Shown: positions 47,399 through 56,389, numbered from the stretch's first letter. The stretch: DNA of 64,000 nucleotides from an uncultured Bacteroidales bacterium (GCA_900316305.1 ONCM01000001.1:67380-131379); one strand, 5' to 3'. Translations and numbers: made by a program. Notes: generated from the letters alone by a model not told the origin.

Positions 47399-47515
47399 AA
47401 TTGGGGGCGACCGCTATTGTTCTCAGTTCTCGTATGCAATAGCTAACCACGGCACAAACTATTGCCTATTGCCTAAAAAATACTATCTTCGCGGCCTGAA
47501 AATTCCAACCGTAAG

Positions 47516-48940
47516 ATGAAGAAAAACGTGTTCCTGACCGGCGCGACCGGCACTATGGGTTGGGCGGGGCTCAAAGAGCTGCTCCGCTATCCCGAACAGT
47601 ACAATGTGACCATTTTAGCCCGGAAGAGTCCAAAAAACGAAAAAAAATTAGCCCCGATTGCGGACAAAATCCGTATCGTGTGGGGCGACCTAATGAACTA
47701 CGACGACGTGCTTCGCGGTGTCACGGGTTCGGACATTGTGCTGCATGTGGGCGGCATGGTTTCCCCGCAGGCCGACTACTACCCCGAGAAGACCCTGAAG
47801 GTCAACGTGGGAAGCGCCGAAAACGTGGTGAAGGCCATCCTCGCGCAGCCCAATGCCAACGATATCAAAGCCGTCTATATCGGTTCGGTGGCGCAGACCT
47901 CCGACCGCAACGTACCGCTGCACTGGGGACGTACCGGAGACCCTGTCCGCGCCAGCGTCTTCGACTTCTACGGTGTCAGCAAGATCATCGCCGAGCGCGT
48001 CTTCGCCGACTCCGGCCTCAAACACTGGGTCAGCCTGCGTCAGTCCGGCATTCTCTACCCCGAAATCCTCAAAAACTTCGACCCCATCATGTTCCACGTG
48101 CCCATCCACGGCGTGCTGGAGTGGGCCACCGTGGAGGACTCCGGCCGACTGCTGGAGTGCGTCTGTCGCGACGAGGTGCCCGACGAGTTCTGGAACAGAT
48201 TCTACAATATCAGCAGCGGTCCCGACTACCGCATGACCAACTACACGATGGAATGCCGCGTATTGAAGGCCACCTACTGTCCCCCTCCCGAGAAAATCTT
48301 CGACCCCAAATGGTTCGTGCTCAAGAACTTCCACGGTATGTACTATCTGGATGCCGACGTGCTGGAGAACTACCTGCACTTCCGCGCCAACGTGCCCGTG
48401 GACGACTATTTCCAACAGCTAAGCCAGTCGGTTCCGGGATTCTTCAAGTTGGCCAAACTCGCCCCGCCGTTCATTATCAAGGCGGTGCTGCGGAATCTGG
48501 CCAACAAGAAGACCTACGGCACGCAATATTGGATCAAGCAACACGACGATGCCAAGATCCGCGCTTACTACGGCAGCATGGAGGATTATAACGCCATCCC
48601 CGACTGGAAAGATACTGACTTATCGGAGCCTGCAGGACCGGAAAAGGCCATCCACATTGACCACGGTTATGACGAATCCGTACCATTGGAAAAACTGACG
48701 GTCAGCGATTTGCAGAAGGCGGCCGAGTTTCGAGGGGGGAAGCTGCTCTCCACAGAATACGACGGCGACCCAGGAAAGCGACTGACCTGGCAATGCTATG
48801 CCGGACACACCTTCGAAGCCTCCCCGAAACTAGTTTTGGAAGGCGGCCACTGGTGTCCCGAATGCTTCCCGCCCGAGTGGAAGTATGAGGAGGAGGCGGA
48901 GCATAATCCGTTCTTTGCGCAGGTTTTTCTTGACCATTGA
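47516..48940 (+). CDS. Extended SDR (NAD-dependent epimerase/dehydratase) with zinc-ribbon-like tail
   Basis: 474 residues. Rossmann motif TGATGTMG (8-15), active-site pair Y152 and K156 (YGVSK). Residues ~170-400 are an extended-SDR substrate domain, close to none I can name. The C-terminus carries C427/H431 and H445/C447/C450 (CYAGH ... HWCPEC), a likely metal site that is unusual for SDRs. The final LDH and TGA come from a TTGACCA repeat. ATG at 47516. Confidence 0.75.
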   Translation: MKKNVFLTGATGTMGWAGLKELLRYPEQYNVTILARKSPKNEKKLAPIADKIRIVWGDLMNYDDVLRGVTGSDIVLHVGGMVSPQADYYPEKTLKVNVGSAENVVKAILAQPNANDIKAVYIGSVAQTSDRNVPLHWGRTGDPVRASVFDFYGVSKIIAERVFADSGLKHWVSLRQSGILYPEILKNFDPIMFHVPIHGVLEWATVEDSGRLLECVCRDEVPDEFWNRFYNISSGPDYRMTNYTMECRVLKATYCPPPEKIFDPKWFVLKNFHGMYYLDADVLENYLHFRANVPVDDYFQQLSQSVPGFFKLAKLAPPFIIKAVLRNLANKKTYGTQYWIKQHDDAKIRAYYGSMEDYNAIPDWKDTDLSEPAGPEKAIHIDHGYDESVPLEKLTVSDLQKAAEFRGGKLLSTEYDGDPGKRLTWQCYAGHTFEASPKLVLEGGHWCPECFPPEWKYEEEAEHNPFFAQVFLDH

Positions 48941-49028
48941 CTGTTGACTGTTGACCATTGACTGTTGGCATTAGTAATTGTTTCAAGTTTCAGGTTTCAA
49001 GTTTCAGGTTTCAGGTTTCAGGTTTGCG
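48930..49028. repeat. Two 7-bp period blocks (TTGACTG and GTTTCAG families)
   Basis: TTGACCA TTGACTG TTGACTG TTGACCA TTGACTG (48930-48964) spans the SDR stop; GTTTCAA GTTTCAG x6 (48980-49021) follows. Confidence 0.9.
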
Positions 49029-49061
49029 GATACAACGCCGCAAAACCAACCATTTTTGCAT

Positions 49062-49107
49062 AACACTCGCTTCCATATTTTTCTTGAGAAGCGAGTGTTT
49101 GTTTTTC
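49062..49107 (+). terminator. Terminator-like hairpin
   Basis: AACACTCGCTTC (49062-49073) pairs perfectly with GAAGCGAGTGTT (49088-49099), followed by TGTTTTTC. Confidence 0.7.
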
Positions 49108-49182
49108 AAAACACTATATATCAAAACATTACAATCGAACAATAAAAATCAGGGAGACCGTCAAACTAAAGCAAAAAAATAC

Positions 49183-49190
49183 TACCTTTG
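49183..49190 (+). promoter_or_regulatory. -7 promoter element (TACCTTTG)
   Basis: TACCTTTG 47 bases before the PpiD-like gene. Confidence 0.65.
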
Positions 49191-49237
49191 CACGCTAATT
49201 TTTGAAATATAATGTATAACTAAAATATTAAGAATTT

Positions 49238-51403
49238 ATGGCAGCAATTGGCGCAATTCGTAAGCACGGTGTGCTTTTATTGGTAATCATCGGTTTGGCC
49301 CTTTTGGCTTTCATTTTGGGCGACTTGTCCAACGTGACCCGCACATTCTCCAACAAATATGTGATGGCCAAAATCGATGGCAAGAAGATGGATCAGCAGT
49401 ACAGCAAGGAATATGAGGAAAACACTGCCCTCATGAAACTCCTGCAGAAGAAGACCTCCTTCGAAGACAACGAGATGTATCAGATCCACGAGATGACCTG
49501 GCAGCAGATGCTTCAGGACAAAGCGTTGGACAAAGAGTTGGCAAAATTGGGCATGACCTACACCAGCCAAATGATTGAAGATTACAAGGAAAACATGGTG
49601 GCTTCTCTCAGCACCCAGCAACCCAACCAGTACATCGCACAGTTTGCCAATGCACTGGCTGAACTCTATGGTCCCGAGAATGCCATGAGCATCATCTCCA
49701 ACATCGAGACGCTGGCCAACAACGACCAGACCAAGGACATCTACAACGCTTATCAGGCATTGGTTCGTTTTGCCATCAGCGCTGAGAAATCCCAACAATA
49801 TTTCGCCCTCGCACAGGGTTCCATCTACTTCTCCGACCCGTTGGCGAAAAAGCTGGCCAAGGACAACAACACCGCCATGGTGTCCCTGATGACCGTCAAT
49901 CCTGAGATGACCGCCTTCCAGAACCTCAAAGCCGAGGTTTCTGAAAGCGAAGTCAAGGATTTCTACAAGACCCACAAGAACGAACTCTTTGATGTGAAGA
50001 CCCGGAACCGCGACATCAACGTGGCTATCTTCCCCATCAACCCCACGACTGCTGACCTGAAGGCCATCGAAGACAGCGTCCGCAAGGATTTCACCGCCTT
50101 CACCCAGGCAGCCAGCATCGCTGAATACAATGTGTCGAAAGGTAACGCAAATGTGGTGGACAGCACCTACTACAAGGAGAGCGACATCACCATGCAGGAA
50201 CTCGACAGCCTCATCTTCAAATCCTCTGTCGGCAGCTACATCGAACCTTTCACCTACGAGAACGTGAAATGGTACTTTGGCAAGGTCTTCGGCGTTGCCA
50301 ACCGTCCCGACTCTGTGATGGTGGCCACCATCGAGCTCCCCTTCAAGACCGCCCAATACAAAGAGGCTCCCTACAGCAAGAAGGAAGCTCGTCTGCTGGC
50401 TGACAGCCTCCGTCAAGTCATCACTTCCGGTACTTCTATCTTCTCCCTGCAACCCAACTACCTCTATGGTCGTGAGCAAGGTGACACCACCTTCTGGATG
50501 CCCGAGAGAGGCACCATGCCCGAACTCTACAACAACCTGCTGACCACTCCTAACGGCGGCATCTACGTCTATAAGGCTCCCAACGGCTATATCGTGTTCC
50601 AAGTGCTTGACCGCACCCAACTCATCGAAAAACGCCAGTTCGTCCTCTATGATTACGACATCACCGCTTCCGACGCCACCATCAACGCCCTGCGCTCCCA
50701 AGCTAACCAGTTCGCCGCAAGCATCTCCAACAATGAAGAACTGCTCGCCAACGCTGCTAAGCAAGGTATTCAGGTGGTCAATGGTCAGAACGTAACCTCT
50801 ATGTCTGCCAACATCGGCCAACTGCCCAACTGCCGCGAAATCGTCAGCTGGTCCTTCGGTGACGATGTGAAGAAAGACGCCATCTCTGACGTGTTCAACA
50901 TCAACAGAATGTTCTTCGCCGTCGCTTCCGTGGCTCAAGTCCGCGAAACCGGCATCCAGAAATACAAAGACGTGAAGGATGAGATCAAAACCATGCTTGA
51001 GCGTCAAAACAAAGTGGCCTTGGTTGCTGAACAACTCAACAAGGATCTCGCTTCTGGCGGTATGCAGGCTCTGGCTCAGAAATATTCCGTTGCCATGAAC
51101 GACAGCGTGGTGCTGAGCTTCGCCGGTGACTACTACATGAACCGCGGCGTCGATAGCAAGGCTATCGGTCAGATCTTCGGTCTGCAGAAGAACAAACCCA
51201 CGGCTGTCAGCGGTAACAACGTCGCTTACGTGGTCAACGTCCAAGAGACTCGCGAAGGCCAAGCTTCTCCCAACCTGATGATGGAGAAGAACTACCTGCA
51301 GAGCGCCGTCCTCGGTCGCGAACGCAACGAGAACACACTGCTAGGCTACCTGATCAACGAGATGAACGTGCTCGACAACCGCGTGCGTTTCTATCAGAAA
51401 TAA
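49238..51403 (+). CDS. PpiD/SurA-like periplasmic peptidyl-prolyl isomerase-chaperone
   Basis: 721 residues. One N-terminal membrane anchor (VLLLVIIGLALLAFILGDL), then a SurA-N-like helical chaperone region and PpiC-type regions in the second half, C-terminal NYLQSAVLGRERNENTLLG. It would fold or escort exported proteins while tethered to the inner membrane. Codon use is strongly biased (high expression likely). Promoter and strong terminator make it a single-gene unit. Confidence 0.8.
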   Translation: MAAIGAIRKHGVLLLVIIGLALLAFILGDLSNVTRTFSNKYVMAKIDGKKMDQQYSKEYEENTALMKLLQKKTSFEDNEMYQIHEMTWQQMLQDKALDKELAKLGMTYTSQMIEDYKENMVASLSTQQPNQYIAQFANALAELYGPENAMSIISNIETLANNDQTKDIYNAYQALVRFAISAEKSQQYFALAQGSIYFSDPLAKKLAKDNNTAMVSLMTVNPEMTAFQNLKAEVSESEVKDFYKTHKNELFDVKTRNRDINVAIFPINPTTADLKAIEDSVRKDFTAFTQAASIAEYNVSKGNANVVDSTYYKESDITMQELDSLIFKSSVGSYIEPFTYENVKWYFGKVFGVANRPDSVMVATIELPFKTAQYKEAPYSKKEARLLADSLRQVITSGTSIFSLQPNYLYGREQGDTTFWMPERGTMPELYNNLLTTPNGGIYVYKAPNGYIVFQVLDRTQLIEKRQFVLYDYDITASDATINALRSQANQFAASISNNEELLANAAKQGIQVVNGQNVTSMSANIGQLPNCREIVSWSFGDDVKKDAISDVFNINRMFFAVASVAQVRETGIQKYKDVKDEIKTMLERQNKVALVAEQLNKDLASGGMQALAQKYSVAMNDSVVLSFAGDYYMNRGVDSKAIGQIFGLQKNKPTAVSGNNVAYVVNVQETREGQASPNLMMEKNYLQSAVLGRERNENTLLGYLINEMNVLDNRVRFYQK

Positions 51404-51421
51404 GCAGTAAAATGCAAGTAT

Positions 51422-51456
51422 AAAAAATAGGCTTCCAATCGGAAGCCTATTTTTTT
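51422..51456. terminator. Bidirectional Rho-independent terminator
   Basis: AAAAAATAGGCTTCC-AATC-GGAAGCCTATTTTTTT between convergent ppiD-like and thrC genes. Confidence 0.95.
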
Positions 51457-51475
51457 ATGCAAAAAATCAAAATGA

Positions 51476-52708
51476 TTATTTCACTTCGTCTATCATCTTC
51501 TTGAAGAAGCTGGCTCTTGCGGCACCTTCGCCAGTGTTGAGGAGCACGGTTTCGCCGTTGCGGATCTGGCCTTCCTCAAGAGCTTGATAGAAGCCGGCCA
51601 AGCATACGATGGAGGCGGGTCCGAAGTAGATGCCACGTTCGTCCTTGACGATGCGACCGTATTTCGCCAGCTCGCTCTCCTTCACGCGCAGGAACGTGCC
51701 GCCGCTCTTGCGCACGATAGGCGCCACAATCGGGTACATGCCCGGATTGCCGGCGGAGAGGATGGAAACCATGGTCTGCGGATTCGGGATAACCGGATAG
51801 TTCTTCTCGTAACCTTCCGGGAATCCGGCCTTCGTGGCACTCTCCCACCCTTGCACCATCGGGTCGCAGGTGTCTTGCTGGATGAGCAGCATACGGGGCA
51901 TTTTGGTCTCCGGGAAGGTGGTTTGCAGGTCGCGGATACCCTTGTCGAGAGCGATGGGACCTGTGCCGCCCGCCACCGCCTGTACATACACATCGGGCAT
52001 CTTGCCCAGCTGACGCAAATACTCGAAAACCATCGTCATCTTGGCTTCTACACGAATGGGATCGATGTTGCCGGTGGAGATCAGCACGTGATTTTTCTCG
52101 TGGAAGTCGTTGGCCTCCTTCTTGGCATCGCCGTATGTGCCGTCGCACACGACTACTGTCTGCCCGTAGGAACGGATGGCCTTCACCGTATCCTCGCACG
52201 CATCGTGCGGCATGAAGACCGTGAACTTGATGCCGGCCTCAGCCAAATAGCGGGCGTAAGCGGTGGCCGTGTTGCCGGTGGAAGCCACGCAGAACTCCTT
52301 GACACCGTTTTCTTTGAAAAGAGATGCGGCCAACGAAGCGGCGATGTCCTTGAAGGTGTTGCTGCCGCCGTTCAGGTCGTTGCGATAAACCATCACCTTG
52401 CAATCGACGCCGTATTTCTCCTTCGCCACCTTCTCCAAGAAGTCCCACTCCTCAATCGGGATGGCACCCTCACCAAAAGTGACGATGTTCTTCTTGTCCA
52501 TAACAGGCAGGAAGTCAAAATAGTGATAAAAATTCGCGGGCTTATGTACGGGTTTAGTCAGTTCCGTGATATGGTGATAATCAGCGCTATAGACGACATC
52601 CGCGCGTTTACAGCCGCACTTGCACTGCTGGTTCTGTGAAAACCAAGTGGCAAAGTCGGGAATGGTTTTGCCGCACTGTGTGCAGACCAATTTGTATTTA
52701 TTTTCCAT
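51476..52708 (-). CDS. thrC: Threonine synthase
   Basis: 410 residues, fold-type II PLP enzyme. PLP Lys K120 in GGSNTFKD, phosphate-loop STGNTATAYA, and VQAVAGGTGPIA. The N-terminus has a four-Cys zinc-ribbon-like site (CTQCG ... CKCGC) seen in archaeal-type threonine synthases. It converts O-phosphohomoserine to threonine. Own promoter. Confidence 0.88.
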   Translation of the reverse strand: MENKYKLVCTQCGKTIPDFATWFSQNQQCKCGCKRADVVYSADYHHITELTKPVHKPANFYHYFDFLPVMDKKNIVTFGEGAIPIEEWDFLEKVAKEKYGVDCKVMVYRNDLNGGSNTFKDIAASLAASLFKENGVKEFCVASTGNTATAYARYLAEAGIKFTVFMPHDACEDTVKAIRSYGQTVVVCDGTYGDAKKEANDFHEKNHVLISTGNIDPIRVEAKMTMVFEYLRQLGKMPDVYVQAVAGGTGPIALDKGIRDLQTTFPETKMPRMLLIQQDTCDPMVQGWESATKAGFPEGYEKNYPVIPNPQTMVSILSAGNPGMYPIVAPIVRKSGGTFLRVKESELAKYGRIVKDERGIYFGPASIVCLAGFYQALEEGQIRNGETVLLNTGEGAARASFFKKMIDEVK

Positions 52709-52755
52709 AAAAAGCGTTTATTTTCTTGACTAAGCGAACAAAGGATTCGCCGCCG

Positions 52756-52763
52756 CAAAAATA
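52756..52763 (-). promoter_or_regulatory. -7 promoter element (TATTTTTG) of thrC
   Basis: TATTTTTG on the minus strand, 47 bases before the thrC ATG. Confidence 0.7.
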
Positions 52764-52802
52764 CAATAAATTCCGTTGTGAAGTGTCATCGGGTTGGAAC
52801 AT

Positions 52803-52853
52803 GCAAAACATTTGCAATCTACCGTTGACCGATGGAGATTGCAAATGTTTTGC
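52803..52853. repeat. 18-bp perfect inverted repeat
   Basis: GCAAAACATTTGCAATCT (52803-52820) and its reverse complement (52836-52853) with a 15-nt loop. GCAAATGTTTTGCG occurs again near 53662. Not followed by a T-run. Confidence 0.8.
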
Positions 52854-52904
52854 GTGTTTTCCAAAGAAAAATTATCGAACAATGTTTGGATATTAAAAAA
52901 AGTG

Positions 52905-52912
52905 TATTTTTG
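52905..52912 (+). promoter_or_regulatory. -7 promoter element (TATTTTTG) without a downstream gene
   Basis: TATTTTTG followed by GCAGCGG on the plus strand, but the next gene is convergent; a transcript from here would be the hairpin-rich segment at 52917-53003. Confidence 0.55.
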
Positions 52913-52916
52913 CAGC

Positions 52917-53003
52917 GGAGTTGGGTGAAAGCCCAACTGACGATTCTGCGGATTCGTCGCCGGCGTTGGCTGATACTTCGTGTGTCAGCCTTACGTGTTT
53001 TTA
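52917..53003 (+). ncRNA. Candidate structured small RNA
   Basis: Three consecutive hairpins: AGTTGGG...CCCAACT, GACGA...TCGTC and GGCTGA...TCAGCC, then ACGTGTTTTT. The layout (promoter, compact stems, T-run) parallels the SRP RNA gene, but the sequence matches no family I know. Its end overlaps the 3' end of the convergent gene. Confidence 0.35.
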
Positions 53004-53503
53004 TAGTACAATCTCAAGCCTTCGGCGGTTCGTATCCAAAGTTCTTCTACAAAAGATCCTTTCTTTATTCGCTCTGCAAGTGATTTTCTCATCTGACGGT
53101 CGGTGAGCCCACAATCTTCAATGATTATTCTGCCTGATTGCTTGAACCCATGGTTGCACATGTTGCGGAAAGACCTTTTGGGATTCACCCCAGAGAAACC
53201 CTCATGTTCATACCACACTCCATCCACCAGTAAATCAGGGCACTTGCCGTAGTATGGCGTTCCGCGCAAAGAGCCGAATATCCTGTCGTATGCCGGGTTC
53301 TTATACGGCACATCCAATTTCGGCGGCATCACCACGTGCTTGCCCTGTTTGGCGAAATGTTTCGCGCAATTAAGGATACGTCGGAAATCCTCTGTGCTGC
53401 GGTTGATAGCGTTATACACTACCACCATTCCTCCGTTCGGGAAGGTTGTCACCATCTCTGTGGTGAGGTCAATCGGGTGTCTATCAGCGCGTTTCGTCTC
53501 CAA
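52991..53503 (-). CDS. Solitary nuclease-like domain resembling CdiA-C/phage-head C-terminal domains
   Basis: 170 residues. The segment VVMPPKLDVPYKNPAYDRIFGSLRGTPYYGKCPDLLVDGVWYEHEGF resembles domains found at the C-terminus of Bacteroides phage head-type proteins and CdiA-C-like toxins; here it stands alone. Start uncertain: TTG at 53503 fits the promoter, the first in-frame ATG is 16 codons in. Role unknown. Confidence 0.5.
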   Translation of the reverse strand: METKRADRHPIDLTTEMVTTFPNGGMVVVYNAINRSTEDFRRILNCAKHFAKQGKHVVMPPKLDVPYKNPAYDRIFGSLRGTPYYGKCPDLLVDGVWYEHEGFSGVNPKRSFRNMCNHGFKQSGRIIIEDCGLTDRQMRKSLAERIKKGSFVEELWIRTAEGLRLYYKNT

Positions 53504-53525
53504 AGCCGGAATTTTTATAATTCGG

Positions 53526-53533
53526 CAAAGATA
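53526..53533 (-). promoter_or_regulatory. -7 promoter element (TATCTTTG)
   Basis: TATCTTTG on the minus strand, 22 bases before the TTG start. Confidence 0.65.
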
Positions 53534-53539
53534 CGAATT

Positions 53540-54159
53540 ATTTTAATGTAATAATAACAAATGTTTTATTAACAATTAATTGTAAATTTTGCGTTTTCGA
53601 CATAATTAGGAGTATCCGTTTCCCAGCGGATGAAACCACCGGTCGCCCGTCACACGTTACCTGCAAATGTTTTGCGGTTTTTGGGGTTCGCCTGCGGCGG
53701 ACAAGACAGTGTGCGCAAAAGCCTGCCCTTGCGTGCACTTCTGCTCTTTCGAATCCTCCTGCCCTTGCGTGTACGAGGTTCCGTTTGGCACGTTTGCCCT
53801 CGCGAGTTACACTCTGACTTTTTTCGGTATGATTACTCTTGCGAGTTCCTGTCTCGCTTTTCCGGCCAAACGGAATGGCGGTGGGTTGATCGATAGGGTA
53901 AAGTGTATCGATATGTGGGCTTTTCGAAACGGCAAGCAACAACGATTAACCGGGAAACGGCAGTCTAGACTTTAACGAAAAGCGCGCCTCCATTCCGTTT
54001 GGCCAACTTTTGGTAACGAAAAAGCCTCGCATCAACGAGGCACACGTATTAACGAAAGGGCTTTGCCAGCACGGGCCAAACGGAATCTCGGGCTCGCAAG
54101 GGGATGGGGGTTACGGGGACCGTGGATCGGTGAACTGCGAACAGCCTTCAAAAGTTTTG
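53540..54159. other. 620-base non-coding region with repeated motifs
   Basis: No supported gene. The motif TTCCGTTTGGC occurs four times in both orientations (near 53779, 53862, 53991, 54076); two copies form a 15-bp perfect inverted repeat GGCCAAACGGAATGG (53862-53876 / 53991-54005) enclosing ~115 bases. CCTGCCCTTGCGTG occurs twice near 53720-53775, TTAACGAAA-like strings three times, and a GCCTCG-CATCAA-CGAGGC hairpin lies near 54025. Confidence 0.6.
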
Positions 54160-54167
54160 TATCTTTG
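54160..54167 (+). promoter_or_regulatory. Orphan -7 element (TATCTTTG)
   Basis: Part of AAAAGTTTTGTATCTTTGC, a string repeated exactly at 55988-56006 before the gene at 56039. Here it faces the 3' end of a minus-strand gene, so it looks displaced. Confidence 0.5.
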
Positions 54168-54183
54168 CGGTGGTGAAGGGCTA

Positions 54184-54543
54184 CTATTGCTTTTCCCTAA
54201 AGAAATCAAATGCCCTGTATATTTCTGAATAGGAATTTCCGGTATGTCCGAAAGCTTCGGCCCTGGTTTTCGCCGATTCCAATTTCCCATCCGCGCACAG
54301 GTCAGAAACCCATTTTATCTCCTGCAAAAACTTTTCCTTTTTCTCGTAATCCGGAATATATTTGCGCAACGCTTTCTCCGTGGCGGCGGAATCCTTGAAG
54401 AACCTGTTCGTATTTTCGTAATGCAGTAGAAACCAGTATTCTATGGAAGTGAGACTGTCGCAAAGCAGGACATTCTTTTTGTTAGCGTATTTCTTTCGGA
54501 TGGATTCCAGTTTCTTTTTTTCAGCATTGAATTCTGTTTTCAA
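54184..54543 (-). pseudogene. RloB-like protein, C-terminal part only
   Basis: 119 residues from a TTG. The SxxSIEYWFLLHYENTNRFF ... ATEKALRKYIPDYEKKEKFL region matches the C-terminal two-thirds of RloB, usually ~200 residues and paired with an RloA-type ATPase. The expected N-terminal part (with its EGxTE motif) is not found; the frame is open upstream but overlaps the ATPase C-terminus. Probably a truncated gene. Confidence 0.6.
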
Positions 54544-54562
54544 TCTTTCTTGCCATAATTGT

Positions 54563-55864
54563 TTAGAGGTTGATTTGTGGGAATGCTCCGAAGTTTCCTT
54601 GATTATATGCTTTTTGTATGGAGGACAATCGGTTCAGCCCCCTGAATTCTGCCAACGAATAGACATCCGTATGGCCGGAGGCGAGCTTCTCGGTGAACCA
54701 GACGCTGTCTTTGCGGAAAATGCGTTGGTCGTTTTGCTTCGTCACCTCATTGAGTAGCGGGTCGTAATGAGTGGTGACAAGCAGTTGGGACCGGGACTTA
54801 GTACGCAAATAGTTTAGCAAAAGAAACTTAAGAAGCTGTGGATGCAAAGAGTTTTCAACTTCATCTATAGCAAGCACTGCATTTTTCTGTTGTGCATCGT
54901 AAATGGCTGTTTCAAGTCCCAAGGTGCGCAGAGTACCAAACGATTCATCGTCTTTGGTAAGATAATACTTGGTTCTCCCGCCATCTCCAGCAACTGTATG
55001 CTCAAAAATCGTACGATATTGAGGTATCGTTCTCTTATTCTTGATTCTTCTCTTTTCGGAATCAGGAACTTTATCGTTGTTCAAAAAGATGTCAATGTAG
55101 AACTCAGGTATCTCTTCCTCTATAACTTTGGCACTAACACCTGAAATGTTATAATCGGCTTGTCTCAAAAAATCAAGCAAATGTGCTTTCAATTTTTCAT
55201 CAGTTGCAATATATTCCTCCGACAGTTCAAACATCCTGGTTTTTGGAAGAACCACAGGCTTTATTTGACGAGTAATCCATAGTTTTGCATCATCAATTGC
55301 AGGAAGGGAAACATTCACCTTATTCCGAGCAACAAAGAAAGACATGTTTTTCAAACATTCCACGGAGATTTTTTCTTTTTCGTATGCGCTAAGCTTTAAG
55401 GGAGCACCAAAGTGTATGACAGATTGGTCGTTCTCCAATTTTCGATCGAAGAGCATAGTTGGTTGCACCGATTTATAGTAGTAGAGCTTCTCAGATAACA
55501 CAGCATGTTTCGTGGCAGAAAGTTGATACCAGTATTTAGTGCTTCCCACATAAAAAATGATTTCAAATTCAGAAGGGTTATTCGGTGTCTCCGCATCCAA
55601 AAGAAAGGGAATGACTTCGACACCCACATCAACAGATTGTGGTTGCCGCCGCCAAAATGAGCCCAAAAATCGCAACACAGACAGCAAATTGGACTTTCCC
55701 GATGCATTCGCCCCATACACCATCGCGAAGCGCTGAAGCCGCACCCCTGGAGCGACCTCCACCACATGGTAATCCTCCGCAAAAGTATCCTTAGTCGCCT
55801 CAAAGCTGAAGGTTACTTCGTCCTTGAACGACAGGAAGTTTTTAACCTTAAGTTCTTGTATCAT
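54563..55864 (-). CDS. RloA-like AAA ATPase
   Basis: 433 residues. Walker A GANASGKS (51-58) after the typical LKVKNFLSFKDEVTFSF start, Walker B AVLAIDEVENSLHP and LLVTTHYDPLL. RloA/RloB-like pairs are frequent in type I restriction loci and are thought to be defence genes. ATG at 55864 is set by the promoter. The following RloB gene is reduced to its tail, so the pair may be inactive. Confidence 0.85.
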   Translation of the reverse strand: MIQELKVKNFLSFKDEVTFSFEATKDTFAEDYHVVEVAPGVRLQRFAMVYGANASGKSNLLSVLRFLGSFWRRQPQSVDVGVEVIPFLLDAETPNNPSEFEIIFYVGSTKYWYQLSATKHAVLSEKLYYYKSVQPTMLFDRKLENDQSVIHFGAPLKLSAYEKEKISVECLKNMSFFVARNKVNVSLPAIDDAKLWITRQIKPVVLPKTRMFELSEEYIATDEKLKAHLLDFLRQADYNISGVSAKVIEEEIPEFYIDIFLNNDKVPDSEKRRIKNKRTIPQYRTIFEHTVAGDGGRTKYYLTKDDESFGTLRTLGLETAIYDAQQKNAVLAIDEVENSLHPQLLKFLLLNYLRTKSRSQLLVTTHYDPLLNEVTKQNDQRIFRKDSVWFTEKLASGHTDVYSLAEFRGLNRLSSIQKAYNQGNFGAFPQINL

Positions 55865-55886
55865 ATCCGTCTCGTTTTTCAGTCGG

Positions 55887-55894
55887 CAAAAATA
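55887..55894 (-). promoter_or_regulatory. -7 promoter element (TATTTTTG)
   Basis: TATTTTTG on the minus strand, 22 bases before the RloA-like ATG. Confidence 0.7.
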
Positions 55895-55996
55895 CAAAAA
55901 AAATCACATCATTCGATTTTTATTTTTAAAATCAGATAATTTTATGTAAAATTCAAAAATAGAATTCGTCAAATTGCGTTTCTATTAAAAGTTTTG

Positions 55997-56004
55997 TATC
56001 TTTG
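55997..56004 (+). promoter_or_regulatory. -7 promoter element (TATCTTTG)
   Basis: TATCTTTG 34 bases before the gene at 56039. Confidence 0.65.
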
Positions 56005-56038
56005 CAAGCCCAAAACAGCAAATCGCAAACGTTGAGAA

Positions 56039-56389
56039 ATGGAAAAACAGATCATCACCGGACCGTTGGACATAGCGCAGCGGATAGCGCTTGAGGAGTA
56101 TATGTACCACAAAATAAAGGATGCCATGCGGTATGATGGGAAATGCGTGGCCTGGTATAAGCTCTCGGAAATGAGCGACTTTTTCGACATCGACGAGCTC
56201 TGGGACGACAACGGCAAGCAATGCGCTGTCCTCGACACGGAAGAATGCCGGTATATGGTGGATGACCAAAACAAGTTCGACATCCAATTAGCCTTTATAG
56301 ATGCACGTACCAGGGCCTGCCGCGAGTACAAGAGAGATATTGACCCGCTGGCCTGGATGGAGGCGCTTATTGGCGGGTACGGAGGGTGA
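56039..56389 (+). CDS. Hypothetical protein
   Basis: 116 residues, acidic, with many aromatic residues (EEYMYHKIKDAMRYDGKCVAWYKL; DELWDDNGKQCAV). No signal peptide, membrane segment or known motif. A clear promoter and good codon pattern support expression. Confidence 0.55.
   Translation: MEKQIITGPLDIAQRIALEEYMYHKIKDAMRYDGKCVAWYKLSEMSDFFDIDELWDDNGKQCAVLDTEECRYMVDDQNKFDIQLAFIDARTRACREYKRDIDPLAWMEALIGGYGG

Noticed and set aside
53980-54060. Integron attC-like sites suggested by TTAACG/GTAACG strings
   Set aside because: No paired core sites with the attC layout and no integrase; the strings are not in the needed inverse order.
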